From the NCBI GenBank assembly GCA_965228545.1, contig OZ245822.1, positions 1,426,001 to 1,490,000 on the forward strand: a stretch of 64,000 nt of DNA, read 5' to 3'. This document shows, in pieces, positions 42,436 to 51,225 of the stretch (its first letter is position 1; every line of letters begins with the position of its first letter). A program made the position numbers and the translations under genes. The notes under the pieces were generated by a model. It was not told where the DNA came from. It did no database searches and worked only from the letters and a program-made list of their open reading frames with translations. This DNA is from HXMU1420-13 sp965228545. Its GTDB lineage: Bacteria > Bacteroidota > Rhodothermia > Balneolales > Balneolaceae.

Positions 42436-43671
42436 ATGGTCAAATATTTCTGTCTTTATTCTATTTCCGCTATTCTTATTCTAACGAGTAGCACACATGC
42501 ACAGTCATTGTTTGAAAAGGGTTATTATTTGGATAGTGATGCTGTTAAGCATACCGGCTTTATAGATCGATCATTTCTAGATTCTAGCCCCGAATTTATT
42601 CGTTTTAAAAAAAATCGGAACGATATTGCAATTACTTTATCTCCCAGCGAAGCAAAAGTTGTGGAAGTTTCAGGTACGCAATTAGAATCTTTTCAAGTTC
42701 ATATTGATACAAGCGCTTATAATGTAAACGAACTAAAAGAGCCCGCTTTTGAACCTCAATATTTATTTCTGGAAGTAATTATTGATGGGCACATTTCATT
42801 ATACAGATACAAATCGCAAGACCACACCTTCTTTTTTATAAGCTCAGAATCTAATCCTGCTCCAGATCAATTAATTTATAAGCAGTATACAGGTCCACGC
42901 GGAGTATACAATAATAACGCCTACAGGGAACAACTTGATAAACTGGATAACTGTTACATCTACTCGAAATCGATTGGTAACCTCACCTATACTGAAGAGT
43001 CACTGTCGAATTTCATCAAATACTTGAATGACTGCGAAAACAGTTCTTATAAAGTAATTTCAAGAGCTCAAAATCATTCCCTCAGGTATCTCAACATTTC
43101 TGCTTTTACCGGAATCCGATGGAGTTCAATGACCTCCACCGAAAGAATAACCTCAGATGATTTATTCGAATGGAAAGATTTTGGATTAACAAATGTGGGC
43201 ATTGAGTTAGAATATCTATTAGCACGCAGTAGAAACCGGCTATCTACTCTTGCCCGAATTGATTTAGCCCGATCCTATCAAAGCTCGTATATCGACTTAG
43301 CTCTTAGTGAAGAATTCGTAGAAAAACATACCGATTATTTGTACTTCTCCTTTGCAATTCGGGGTTACTTACCAACAAAATCTCCTGTAAAGCTGTATGT
43401 AGATGCAGGTATTGCAAAACCACTTATAATACGAGAAGGTATTGCAGTAGACCATGAAGAGCGGGCTGATTTCGAATATAACAATGAGAATCTTCTCCCA
43501 ACATTCGCAGTGGGCCTCAGCTTGTATAATCGATTTAGTACCGAAGCCAGATTCGAATTTTTAGATCGTACTATTTCTGACTATACCGATTTTAACAATA
43601 TTCGCTATACCGCAGTTACTTTTAACCTTAAGTATGCGCTTAAAAGCTATTATTCTATCTGGGATAGATAG
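42436..43671 (+). CDS. Exported protein, probable outer-membrane beta structure
   Basis: I start at ATG 42436, which gives a signal peptide MVKYFCLYSISAILILTSSTHAQ; a TTG 18 bases upstream would add six residues. The 411-residue product has a middle region with VYNNNAYREQLDKLDNCYIYSKSIGNLTYTEESLSNFIKYLNDC and a C-terminal half of strand-like repeats (YLFFSFAIRGYLPTKSPVKLYVDAGIAKPL, LLPTFAVGLSLYNRFSTEARFEFLD, YTAVTFNLKYALKSYYS) that looks like an eight-strand barrel. A beta-barrel-tailed protein of this build is common in the phylum, with unknown function. The next gene converges with an 8-base gap. Confidence 0.72.
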   Translation: MVKYFCLYSISAILILTSSTHAQSLFEKGYYLDSDAVKHTGFIDRSFLDSSPEFIRFKKNRNDIAITLSPSEAKVVEVSGTQLESFQVHIDTSAYNVNELKEPAFEPQYLFLEVIIDGHISLYRYKSQDHTFFFISSESNPAPDQLIYKQYTGPRGVYNNNAYREQLDKLDNCYIYSKSIGNLTYTEESLSNFIKYLNDCENSSYKVISRAQNHSLRYLNISAFTGIRWSSMTSTERITSDDLFEWKDFGLTNVGIELEYLLARSRNRLSTLARIDLARSYQSSYIDLALSEEFVEKHTDYLYFSFAIRGYLPTKSPVKLYVDAGIAKPLIIREGIAVDHEERADFEYNNENLLPTFAVGLSLYNRFSTEARFEFLDRTISDYTDFNNIRYTAVTFNLKYALKSYYSIWDR

Positions 43672-43679
43672 AATAATCA

Positions 43680-45392
43680 TTACCCCACTTTAAACTTCAG
43701 CTCTTCTATTTTGCTTAAAATTTCGTTTCGATCCATTTCGCGATAACGTTCGGGCAATAACTCTTTAGAAGTACACTCGATAACTGCGTTTAATGTTTGT
43801 AACTCTACCTCTTCAGGATAAGTTGGCGGAATAAAATCAGCTAAAGCAATGTCTAGTACTTCAGGAGTAACTACGTCTAGTTTTTCAGCAGCTGCACGGA
43901 ATTTGGCACGGGTAAGTGCTGCTTCCATGTCTGCGCCGGAAAATGTTTTAAAACCTTCTTCGATTATCGCAGGGATATAATCTTCAGACAATTTGAGTCC
44001 GGTTTTCTTTTTCATAGCCTCGAACAACTCAACACGTTCTTCGTTGGTATGAGGCGGAAATAACGCCAAATGTTCTTCGGCTCTTCCTTGTCGCTTTAAA
44101 TCTATAGGCATCAAATCAGGGCGAGCAGTCATCAGAAACCAAATGATTCGGCCACGATTGGTTGTATCACTCATAAACGTTGCAATTTGAGAGAATACCC
44201 GCGATGAAACGCCGCTATCACCACTTGAGGATCGATCACCTAAATACGCATCGGCTTCGTCAATCATTACTGCAACGGGTGCCATAGCTTTTAAAATGGA
44301 TAATATCTTTTGAAGATTTCCTTCGGTTACGCCTTGCCACTGGCTTCGGAAATTCTTCAACTTCACCATGGGGATACCCACCTCGCTGGCAAAACATGTC
44401 ACCAAAAAAGTTTTTCCTGTACCCACCGGACCGCATACCAGATATCCCATAGGCATTACGTCCTGGCGGCCGTCTTTTAATGCCTGAACAGCCTGGCGCA
44501 GATGAGATTTTACTTGAGAATGCCCGGCAACATTATCTAAAGAGTACTGAGTTTCCACAAACTCAAGCAAACCATAAGCCTCTGCTTCGATGAGCTCTTT
44601 CTTGTTTTCGGATAAACTTTCGAAGGTAATAGTTTCTTCATTTTCTCTGGCGTTTGACAGTACCGATCGAATGTTCACATAATTCAGTCCTGCTGTTTGC
44701 TGAGCAATAATTTCTGGTTTTACCTCCGAAAGTTTCTCAAAATCATCGTTTTCGGTTTCAAAATTGATGAAGTCTAATCTGTTCTTTTCACCCGGTATCG
44801 TAATCTTGATTTCGGTAGTGTATGGATTTTGAATTAATGTCTTATTCAGATCCGCAAGATTTTCTGTAATAAGTACATTAGTGAAATCCGAAGCTAAAAA
44901 CATTGGGTCGTGTGCCCATCGGCTTAAGTACACCAACGAAGTTCGATCTTCATTCCCCGTAGAGCCTGCATCACTCATTGGGATAATGGTTTCGGCATAA
45001 TCAATAATTAGCGCCACGCTTTTCTTTTGGTCTAATCGAAGACGAAAATACTGCTCAAGTAGAGAAAACACTCGCACCGGATCTTTGGGCATTTTTTTGG
45101 CATAGTCGGTTCCAACTAAACTATCCCTACCTGCAATCGCTTGGTTGAAATCTGTTTGAGATTCTTTATCCCGAAAGTAAATACCGGAAGATCTATCGTA
45201 GAAAATCACAAAATCGCGGGCTCCGAAAAACTCGTCCGAAAGAAATGACTTTAGTCGATGAAATTCTGTCCCCTCGTCATCTTTAAGGGGAACCAGATCA
45301 TGAACATTACCATGTAACAAAAAAGTGTTAATAGTTCGGCTTAAATATTTTCTCGCAAATTCTTGCGACCAATCCGGATAATTGTCAAACAT
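43680..45392 (-). CDS. AAA+ ATPase with unusual N-terminal domain
   Basis: A 570-residue protein. Residues 1-270 form an alpha/beta region (DWSQEFARKYLSRTINTFLLHGNVHDLVPL, SVALIIDYAETIIPMSD, DFTNVLITENLADLNKTL) that resembles a degenerate ATPase-like domain such as in Ycf46-type proteins. Residues 275-520 are a full AAA+ module: YLVCGPVGTGKTFLVTCFASEVG (Walker A), PVAVMIDEADAYLGDR (Walker B), MTARPDLMPIDLKRQGRAEEHLALFPP (sensor 1 and arginine-finger region) and a sensor-2 helix. It is the last gene of the minus-strand block with PspA, where similar ATPases are reported in the same neighbourhood in other bacteria; a substrate remodelling role is inferred. Confidence 0.85.
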   Translation of the reverse strand: MFDNYPDWSQEFARKYLSRTINTFLLHGNVHDLVPLKDDEGTEFHRLKSFLSDEFFGARDFVIFYDRSSGIYFRDKESQTDFNQAIAGRDSLVGTDYAKKMPKDPVRVFSLLEQYFRLRLDQKKSVALIIDYAETIIPMSDAGSTGNEDRTSLVYLSRWAHDPMFLASDFTNVLITENLADLNKTLIQNPYTTEIKITIPGEKNRLDFINFETENDDFEKLSEVKPEIIAQQTAGLNYVNIRSVLSNARENEETITFESLSENKKELIEAEAYGLLEFVETQYSLDNVAGHSQVKSHLRQAVQALKDGRQDVMPMGYLVCGPVGTGKTFLVTCFASEVGIPMVKLKNFRSQWQGVTEGNLQKILSILKAMAPVAVMIDEADAYLGDRSSSGDSGVSSRVFSQIATFMSDTTNRGRIIWFLMTARPDLMPIDLKRQGRAEEHLALFPPHTNEERVELFEAMKKKTGLKLSEDYIPAIIEEGFKTFSGADMEAALTRAKFRAAAEKLDVVTPEVLDIALADFIPPTYPEEVELQTLNAVIECTSKELLPERYREMDRNEILSKIEELKFKVG

Positions 45393-45464
45393 TGCTTAAC
45401 AGTTACAAAGTTAGTGAGCTTCAGAGTTTCAAAGTTACTTTGATGTAATAACTTTGGCACTTGT

Positions 45465-46739
45465 TCACTCAATTAAAATGAGTTTCACCGTTTCTATACG
45501 GCTTTGAGTTGCTTTACTAATTATGAACTTTTTGCCCTCAATTAACAACTCTTCGTTCACTTTTGGGATACGCCCTAAATGATTTATCAGGTAGCCCGCT
45601 ACGGTATCATACTCCGAAGGTTCCAGTGGAAGTTCGATTTCTTTGAATTTTTCCATCAGCTCTTCAATTTCCACGCTACCACTTATCACGTAGGTATTTG
45701 ATGATAGACGCTTCATTATATCGTCGTCTTTATCGTGTTCGTCTTGAATATCGCCTACAACTTCTTCTAATAAATCTTCGATGGTTACCATACCGGCTGT
45801 ACCGCCATATTCGTCCAACACAATAGCCACCGATAAATCAGATTGTCGGAATTCGGTTAACAGATCTTTCGATTTCTTGGATGATGGAATCAGTTTAACA
45901 GGTCTAATTATTTCGTTCAGTGATTTCGGCTTATCGAAGAAATCAGAAGCAAAAACAACTCCGATTACATCATCAATAGATTCGCGATACACAGGTAATT
46001 TAGAGTGGCCGGAATTTATCAGCAGCTCCAAAGCTTCATCCACCGGAGTATTCCGTTCTACAGCTAAAATCTCGATACGTGGAATCATCGAATCTTTTAC
46101 ACGCATGTTTGATAACTCGAGCACATTCTGCAGAATTTCTGAGTCATCTTCATCCAGATCGCTTCCGCCGCCACCTTCTTTTAATTCCTTAAATATCAAC
46201 TCCACATCTTGCCGGCGATAAAAGGACTCGGTTTTTTCGGCATCAGGTACAAACCATTTGATCAACACATTTGACGAACTATTGGCCAAGCCGATTAATG
46301 GCCGAAGTACGTAGTAGAAAATGCGGAGTGGTACTGCAATTACATTCATCATAAAGTCAGCCTGTGCACGAAATATTGCTTTAGGAATGATTTCACCGAA
46401 AATCATTATCAAAACAGACGCAATTAACGTTTGCACCAGCAAAATTTCCACCTCCGATGGAGAGTGATTAAACCACTCTACCGAATAATTAGAAATCGGT
46501 GACACCAAAAAAATCGCCATTAATGTAGCATAAAGCACGTTAATGATATTATTCCCAACTAAGGTAGTGGTAAGAAAGGTATCGGGGTTATTCTTGAAAA
46601 AATTTATGGAACTCGCCAACATATTCTGCTTACGCGAAGCTACTTCAAGTTTAAGCTTATTCGCCGAAACGAAAGCGATTTCAGATCCCGAAAAGAACCC
46701 GCTTAAGATGATGGTGAGTACAATCAGAAGCCACTCCAT
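45465..46739 (-). CDS. Hemolysin-family CNNM/CorC transporter
   Basis: A 424-residue inner-membrane protein with the DUF21/CNNM domain (LLIVLTIILSGFFSGSEIAFVSANKLKL; further helices LTTTLVGNNIINVLYATLMAIFL and TLIASVLIMIFGEIIPKAI), a pair of CBS domains (MRVKDSMIPRIEILAVERNTPVDEAL and then FRQSDLSVAIVLDEYGGTAGMVTIEDLLEEVVGDIQDE) and a CorC/HlyC C-terminal domain (YVISGSVEIEELMEKF..YDTVAGYLINHLGRIP). Family members transport Mg2+ or Co2+, or are linked to motility proteins such as GldE in this phylum. The MIPR and TIEDLLEE motifs are intact. Confidence 0.93.
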   Translation of the reverse strand: MEWLLIVLTIILSGFFSGSEIAFVSANKLKLEVASRKQNMLASSINFFKNNPDTFLTTTLVGNNIINVLYATLMAIFLVSPISNYSVEWFNHSPSEVEILLVQTLIASVLIMIFGEIIPKAIFRAQADFMMNVIAVPLRIFYYVLRPLIGLANSSSNVLIKWFVPDAEKTESFYRRQDVELIFKELKEGGGGSDLDEDDSEILQNVLELSNMRVKDSMIPRIEILAVERNTPVDEALELLINSGHSKLPVYRESIDDVIGVVFASDFFDKPKSLNEIIRPVKLIPSSKKSKDLLTEFRQSDLSVAIVLDEYGGTAGMVTIEDLLEEVVGDIQDEHDKDDDIMKRLSSNTYVISGSVEIEELMEKFKEIELPLEPSEYDTVAGYLINHLGRIPKVNEELLIEGKKFIISKATQSRIETVKLILIE

Positions 46740-46817
46740 ATTATTGGCTCCCGAAGTTTATATGTATAGATGTGCTACCCGATGGAGGCTCGTCGCTCAT
46801 GAACTAATAATTGGTTC

Positions 46818-47594
46818 CTATTTGCCTGAGAAACTTGGTCTACGTTTCTCGAAGAAAGCAGAGGTGCCTTCTTTGAAATCTTCTGTAGCAAAAAGCTCGC
46901 CAAACAGAGTGGCTTCGGTATGATAGCCATCATTTTGTCCTGCTTTTGCCACAGCTTTGATTGCATTTTCTAATGCAAGTGGTGCTTGTTTTGCCATTTT
47001 AACAGCGAGTTTGTTTGCCCCTTCCACTGCAGAATCCTCAACGCTATTTACCAACCCAATCGTTTTTGCTTCTTCTGCACTTATAAAAGCTCCAGTCATC
47101 ATCAATTCTAACGCTTTTGCCTTTCCACAAAGTGCTACCAAACGTTGGGTTCCACCATAGCCCGGAATCAAGCCAAGTGTAACCTCCGGTAAACCTAATT
47201 TGGCTGAGGTTGAAGCAACACGAATATGGCAAGCCATGGCAAGCTCACAGCCACCGCCCAGCGCAAACCCATTTACAGCGGCAATTACCGGTTTCGAGAA
47301 ATCCTCAATTTTCTGGAAAACTCGATGCCCCCGAGTTGATAAATCGGTTGCTTGCTGAGCTGAAAAATTCGAGAACTCTTTAATATCAGCACCGGCAACA
47401 AATGCTTTATCCCCTACTCCGGTAATAATTAGCACCCGAATCTTGGCATCCTGATCAGCCAGATTGAGGGCTTCATCAAGGTCCAAAAAAACCTGATTAT
47501 TTAATGCATTTAATTTATCTGGCCGATTGATGGAGATTGTACAAATTCCCGATTCTTCCACTTCATATAGAAGCGATTCAAAGGTAATGCTCAT
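46818..47594 (-). CDS. Enoyl-CoA hydratase/isomerase family protein
   Basis: A 258-residue crotonase-fold enzyme. KLNALNNQVFLDL and AGADIKEFSNF (oxyanion hole) are followed by KPVIAAVNGFALGGGCELAMACHIRVAS, with the first catalytic Glu in GCELA, and KLGLPEVTLGLIPGYGGTQRL with the second Glu. GLVNSVEDS and the trimerisation helix EATLFGELFATEDFKEGTSAFFEKRRPSF complete it. It hydrates enoyl-CoA in fatty-acid oxidation or in butyrate-like pathways. Six bases from the preceding coiled-coil gene on the same strand, so part of the operon although unrelated in function to PspA. Confidence 0.94.
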   Translation of the reverse strand: MSITFESLLYEVEESGICTISINRPDKLNALNNQVFLDLDEALNLADQDAKIRVLIITGVGDKAFVAGADIKEFSNFSAQQATDLSTRGHRVFQKIEDFSKPVIAAVNGFALGGGCELAMACHIRVASTSAKLGLPEVTLGLIPGYGGTQRLVALCGKAKALELMMTGAFISAEEAKTIGLVNSVEDSAVEGANKLAVKMAKQAPLALENAIKAVAKAGQNDGYHTEATLFGELFATEDFKEGTSAFFEKRRPSFSGK

Positions 47595-47599
47595 TCTTA

Positions 47600-48490
47600 T
47601 TATTCTTGAACTCTTTTCTTTTGATTTGTTACCGAATTTACGTCATCCGATAGTTCATCCAAAATTGAATCGAAGTCTAATTCTGTTTCCCACTCTGTGG
47701 TGTATTCCGGTACTATATCCTGATCCAGGTCTTCGATAAGTTGAGAGGTTTCATCCACTTCGGTAAGCAGGTTATCTAGTTGAAACCCAATTTCTTCGGG
47801 GTTACTCATCGTCATAGACTGTTCGTATATATATCGCACTGCGTCTTCGATGGTTTCTAGGTGAGTTTCGCACACCAAATATTTTTCTTTGGCAATTTTA
47901 AATTTGTTCAATCGCTTTTTCATTATCGCCACTCGGCGAGCCTTAGTACGCTTAAGCTTCTCCGATTCAATTGTTTTTATCTCTTCGATCTGTCTAATCA
48001 CTTCCTCTTTTAAGTTACTTTCAAGTGAGGTGTTCAGATACACCTCGTATCTTTTAATTAAATCGAGTAGTGTTATATAATTTACCAGCAGCTCATCAAT
48101 CTTCTTTTTGATGTTTTCTAACAATCCTTGACTGCTGTAAGGTAGTTTTTCGAAATTTTCTTGAACTAAATTGGCCAGATGTTTTAACACTAAGAAGCGT
48201 TTTTGGCTAGATGCATCCAGAGCCTGAAACGTATCTTTCTCGCTGGATGAGGCATGACGTTCTTTTATTTTCTTGAGTTCTAGGTTTTTTCTAAACCGAG
48301 GCAACCTCGGTATTACTCCCAAATACATTAATTCGATTCCAAATACAGTAGTAAGCAATAAGTTGGAAACATCCATGCTTAAATTACTAACAAACAGTGC
48401 TCCAATTGTTGAAACCAGCAGTGCCCCTAAATTGATAGGGTTAAGAAATGCCTCTTTAGTGTAATTTATATTTAAATCTTCGGTCGACAT
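47600..48490 (-). CDS. Membrane-anchored coiled-coil protein next to PspA
   Basis: No family recognised. The 296-residue protein has two N-terminal hydrophobic segments (NLGALLVSTIGALFVSNLSM and LLLTTVFGIELMYLGVIP), then a long charged helical part with many E-K pairs (RKNLELKKIKERHASSSEKDTFQAL; RQIEEIKTIESEKLKRTKARRVAIMKKRLNKF) and an acidic C-terminal tail ending TNQKKRVQE. The architecture (two helices then cytosolic coiled coil) suggests a membrane tether or receptor for PspA-like filaments. Its start overlaps the stop of the gene before by one base (TAATG). Confidence 0.72.
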   Translation of the reverse strand: MSTEDLNINYTKEAFLNPINLGALLVSTIGALFVSNLSMDVSNLLLTTVFGIELMYLGVIPRLPRFRKNLELKKIKERHASSSEKDTFQALDASSQKRFLVLKHLANLVQENFEKLPYSSQGLLENIKKKIDELLVNYITLLDLIKRYEVYLNTSLESNLKEEVIRQIEEIKTIESEKLKRTKARRVAIMKKRLNKFKIAKEKYLVCETHLETIEDAVRYIYEQSMTMSNPEEIGFQLDNLLTEVDETSQLIEDLDQDIVPEYTTEWETELDFDSILDELSDDVNSVTNQKKRVQE

Positions 48491-49002
48491 TAATTTTTAG
48501 TTGCGGATTCTTCAGCTTCAGAATCGGATTTTTTTGGTGTACCCACTGTTTTCGAAGGGTTCGGGGCTGAACTCTCCTCTAGTTTATGCCCGATGGTTTT
48601 CGTTGCCTTAATTTCGTCTGCAGTTTTCTCAATTTCTGAGTACAGCATTCCCATTTCGGCCTTTACTTGTTGAAGTGTGTCTTTGGCGCGTTGTTTTTTA
48701 AGCTCCTCGGCACGCTCTTCATTTTTAATCTTTAGGGCAGTATCCGACAACTCTTCGTCGTCGAGATTGTCCATTGCAAGATCGAGCTTCGCCTCGGTAA
48801 GGTTTACTTTTTCTTTAACCTTACCTAAGAATTCATCAACCGTACCTAAGAGTTCATCTGCATTCATGTTATTTAAAGCTTGAGCGATTTTGCCTTTTTT
48901 TTCCGTTTGGCGCAATCGCTCTTTAGCTTCTTTAATCTTGCGATAATGCTCTTTGTATTCCTGTTTTAGGCGTTCCCGTTCTTCTTCTCCGTGGTTACTC
49001 AT
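48490..49002 (-). CDS. Small coiled-coil protein with PspA-like segment
   Basis: A 170-residue very polar protein, almost wholly helical up to residue 140, with a disordered Ser/Pro/Lys-rich tail. The segment EAKLDLAMDNLDDEELSD..ALKIKNEERAEEL..QVKAEMG parallels the C-terminal part of the adjacent PspA (EARMEIALDSIDTKTMEIEANAEKIRAHEL..QFKMEMG). So it looks like a shortened PspA relative lacking most of the PspA core helices. Starts five bases after pspA's stop codon (minus strand). Could bind PspA or mixed polymers. Inference only. Confidence 0.72.
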   Translation of the reverse strand: MSNHGEEERERLKQEYKEHYRKIKEAKERLRQTEKKGKIAQALNNMNADELLGTVDEFLGKVKEKVNLTEAKLDLAMDNLDDEELSDTALKIKNEERAEELKKQRAKDTLQQVKAEMGMLYSEIEKTADEIKATKTIGHKLEESSAPNPSKTVGTPKKSDSEAEESATKN

Positions 49003-49007
49003 TGTGT

Positions 49008-49754
49008 TTAGTTCTTAGTTTTGGCACCCACGGATTTCTTTGATGACTTCTCCTCTTCAGCCGGCTCGTCATCCACAGAAATTGTGCCAGAAGAAGTTCC
49101 CATCTCCATTTTAAACTGCTCAACTAATTCGTGAGCTCGAATTTTCTCAGCATTGGCTTCAATTTCCATGGTTTTGGTATCGATGCTATCTAAAGCAATT
49201 TCCATCCGAGCCTCGTTTTTAGCAGCTTCCTCGTTGATGCGTGAGATCATTTCGTCGTGAGTTTGATCTATGCCACCAACTTCGAATTGTTCGAGCGTAT
49301 CTGCTATTTTTGATTGCCATTCGGCACGTTCGCTGGCGCGTAAAGCTTCTTTGGCTTCTTGTATCTTGCGATCTTTCTCGCGCATAAATACTTTTTTAAC
49401 CTTAATTGCTTTTTCGTAAGCTTTTTCGGCAAAGGCCAGTTGGTCTTTTGTGTGCTCAAAAGTTTCTTTCGCCTTCTCTAACTGAAGAGCGTACCCCTCG
49501 GCGATGTCATCTCGATTTGCTTGAATCGCTGATTTAATCTTTGAGGTTAATTCTTGAATCTGCTTTTCATTTCTTTTGGCTTCTTTCTGAAGCATGATCA
49601 GATTTGCCTTTACGGTGGCAATATTCTCATTCATTTGAGGTATCTGATCATTTAAATCTCTGATATTCTGTTCAAGGATCAGTTTTGGGTTCTCCATAGA
49701 GCTTACCAAACCACCGAACATTGATTTAAGTGCGCGAATTAATCGTTGAAACAT
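49008..49754 (-). CDS. pspA: PspA/IM30 (Vipp1) family membrane-remodelling protein
   Basis: Member of the ESCRT-III-like PspA/Vipp1 superfamily, which binds and stabilises membranes under stress. The 248-residue product starts with the amphipathic helix FQRLIRALKSMFGGLVSSMENPKLILEQNIRDL, the family signature, and continues with the long helical hairpin (KANLIMLQKEAKRNEKQIQEL; YALQLEKAKETFEHTKDQLAFAEKAYEKAIKV) and the later helices (RASERAEWQSKIADTLEQFEVGG; MIEEAAKNEARMEIALD region). The tail is acidic and Lys-rich (DDEPAEEEKSSKKS). First of the co-linear group pspA, small coiled-coil gene, membrane coiled-coil gene, enoyl-CoA hydratase, CorC-type gene and AAA+ ATPase. Confidence 0.95.
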   Translation of the reverse strand: MFQRLIRALKSMFGGLVSSMENPKLILEQNIRDLNDQIPQMNENIATVKANLIMLQKEAKRNEKQIQELTSKIKSAIQANRDDIAEGYALQLEKAKETFEHTKDQLAFAEKAYEKAIKVKKVFMREKDRKIQEAKEALRASERAEWQSKIADTLEQFEVGGIDQTHDEMISRINEEAAKNEARMEIALDSIDTKTMEIEANAEKIRAHELVEQFKMEMGTSSGTISVDDEPAEEEKSSKKSVGAKTKN

Positions 49755-49828
49755 TGTTCTATCCTTTTATTTATGCCCTTTAAGTATGTAGGATCTAAGT
49801 TAATTGATTATTATTGTAATTCAATATG

Positions 49829-51172
49829 CTAAAGCTCAAATGCCCGAGTGCCGTTGCTGTCGCATATATGAGTAACCAAAGGTAATTCCTTGGGCTTCTC
49901 ATCGCCCATCGAAAAAGCACTATACATTTGTGCAGTAACTTCATCGAGTACAGAGGGCTTGTTCGTGTAGGCTTTCAAAATTGTTTCACCTACTTCAATT
50001 TTGTCGCCGATTTTCTTTTTGAGTACAATTCCGGCTCCCGGATCGATTGTATCAGTGATTAGTTTACGTCCTGCCCCCAGCTCAACAGCGGCCATTCCAA
50101 GGCTGTAGGTATCTATTTTTTGAAGAAATCCTGATCTTGATGACTTTAATTCGAACTCGAACGAAGGATATTTATAGTTAGCAGGTTTATCCATATACGT
50201 TGCATCTCCACCTTGTTCTGTAACAATATCTTTCCATTTAGAGAATGCTTCTCCGTTTTCAACCTGCCTTTTACTATGTGCAATTCCACTTTCTAAACTA
50301 TCGGCTTTCCCGCCCAAATAAATCATGGCACCAGCCAAAAGGTGCGACAGCGTTGCCGTATCATTTGGGCCACCACCTTGTAAGCACTCGATCGATTCCT
50401 CAACTTCCAGCCAATTCCCAATTTTTTGCCCAATGGGTTGATTCATATTTGTGATAAAGGCTATAGTTTTCTTATCAAATTGTTCGCCGATTCCTACTAA
50501 AGTCTCAGCCAATTCTATTGCTTGCTCCTGCGTTTTCATAAACGCACCGTTGCCGTATTTTACATCCAAAACCAATGCATCAATTCCTTCGGCTAGTTTT
50601 TTAGACATGATACTACTAGCGATGAACGGAATGTATTCAACGGTGGCGGTAACATCGCGCAACGCATATAATTTTTTATCAGCCGGAGCAATTTCTGCCG
50701 TTTGCCCTGCAAGCACCAATAAATGTTTTTCGATGATTTCTTTATATCTGGCTAAATTCATATCCGTAGAAAAGCCGGGTATCGAACCCAATTTATCTAA
50801 TGTACCGCCGGTATGGCCAAGTCCACGTCCTGATATCATTGGCACGGGTACGCCGGTACTGGCAACAATGGGTGCAAGAATCAACGATAATTTATCGCCT
50901 ACCCCGCCGGTAGAATGTTTATCTACTTTAATACCCGGTATGTGACTCAGATCCACTATCTCACCCGAGTGTAACATCGATTCGGTTAATGCAGATGATT
51001 CGGTAGTATTTAATCCATTTAGGAACGACGCCATAAGAAAGGCGCTTACTTGATAATCTTCGATTTCTTCGCTTAAGTAAGCATTAATGAGGTACGAAAT
51101 TTCATCGGAAGTTAGAGCAAGTCCGTCCCTTTTTTTGCGAATAAGCGATACTATATTGTAATTTAGTGCCAT
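49829..51172 (-). CDS. deoA: Thymidine/pyrimidine-nucleoside phosphorylase
   Basis: Splits thymidine or uridine with phosphate to base and deoxyribose-1-phosphate. The 447-residue protein has the family start LIRKKRDGLALTSDEISYLI, the phosphate- and pyrimidine-binding motif VDKHSTGGVGDKLSLILAPIVAS, the signature SGRGLGHTGGTLDKLGSIPGF, and ALRDVTATVEYIPFIASSIMSKKLAEG, followed by a C-terminal mixed alpha/beta domain with GLGMAAVELGAGRK-like SLGMAAVELGAGRKL. Complete. The neighbour on the other strand is the pdxB-like gene, sharing a 53-base promoter region. Confidence 0.94.
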   Translation of the reverse strand: MALNYNIVSLIRKKRDGLALTSDEISYLINAYLSEEIEDYQVSAFLMASFLNGLNTTESSALTESMLHSGEIVDLSHIPGIKVDKHSTGGVGDKLSLILAPIVASTGVPVPMISGRGLGHTGGTLDKLGSIPGFSTDMNLARYKEIIEKHLLVLAGQTAEIAPADKKLYALRDVTATVEYIPFIASSIMSKKLAEGIDALVLDVKYGNGAFMKTQEQAIELAETLVGIGEQFDKKTIAFITNMNQPIGQKIGNWLEVEESIECLQGGGPNDTATLSHLLAGAMIYLGGKADSLESGIAHSKRQVENGEAFSKWKDIVTEQGGDATYMDKPANYKYPSFEFELKSSRSGFLQKIDTYSLGMAAVELGAGRKLITDTIDPGAGIVLKKKIGDKIEVGETILKAYTNKPSVLDEVTAQMYSAFSMGDEKPKELPLVTHICDSNGTRAFEL

Positions 51173-51225
51173 AGTTCAAGTATAGGCTAATTCATACTTA
51201 TTTTTCCACTATTACAGGACATTTC

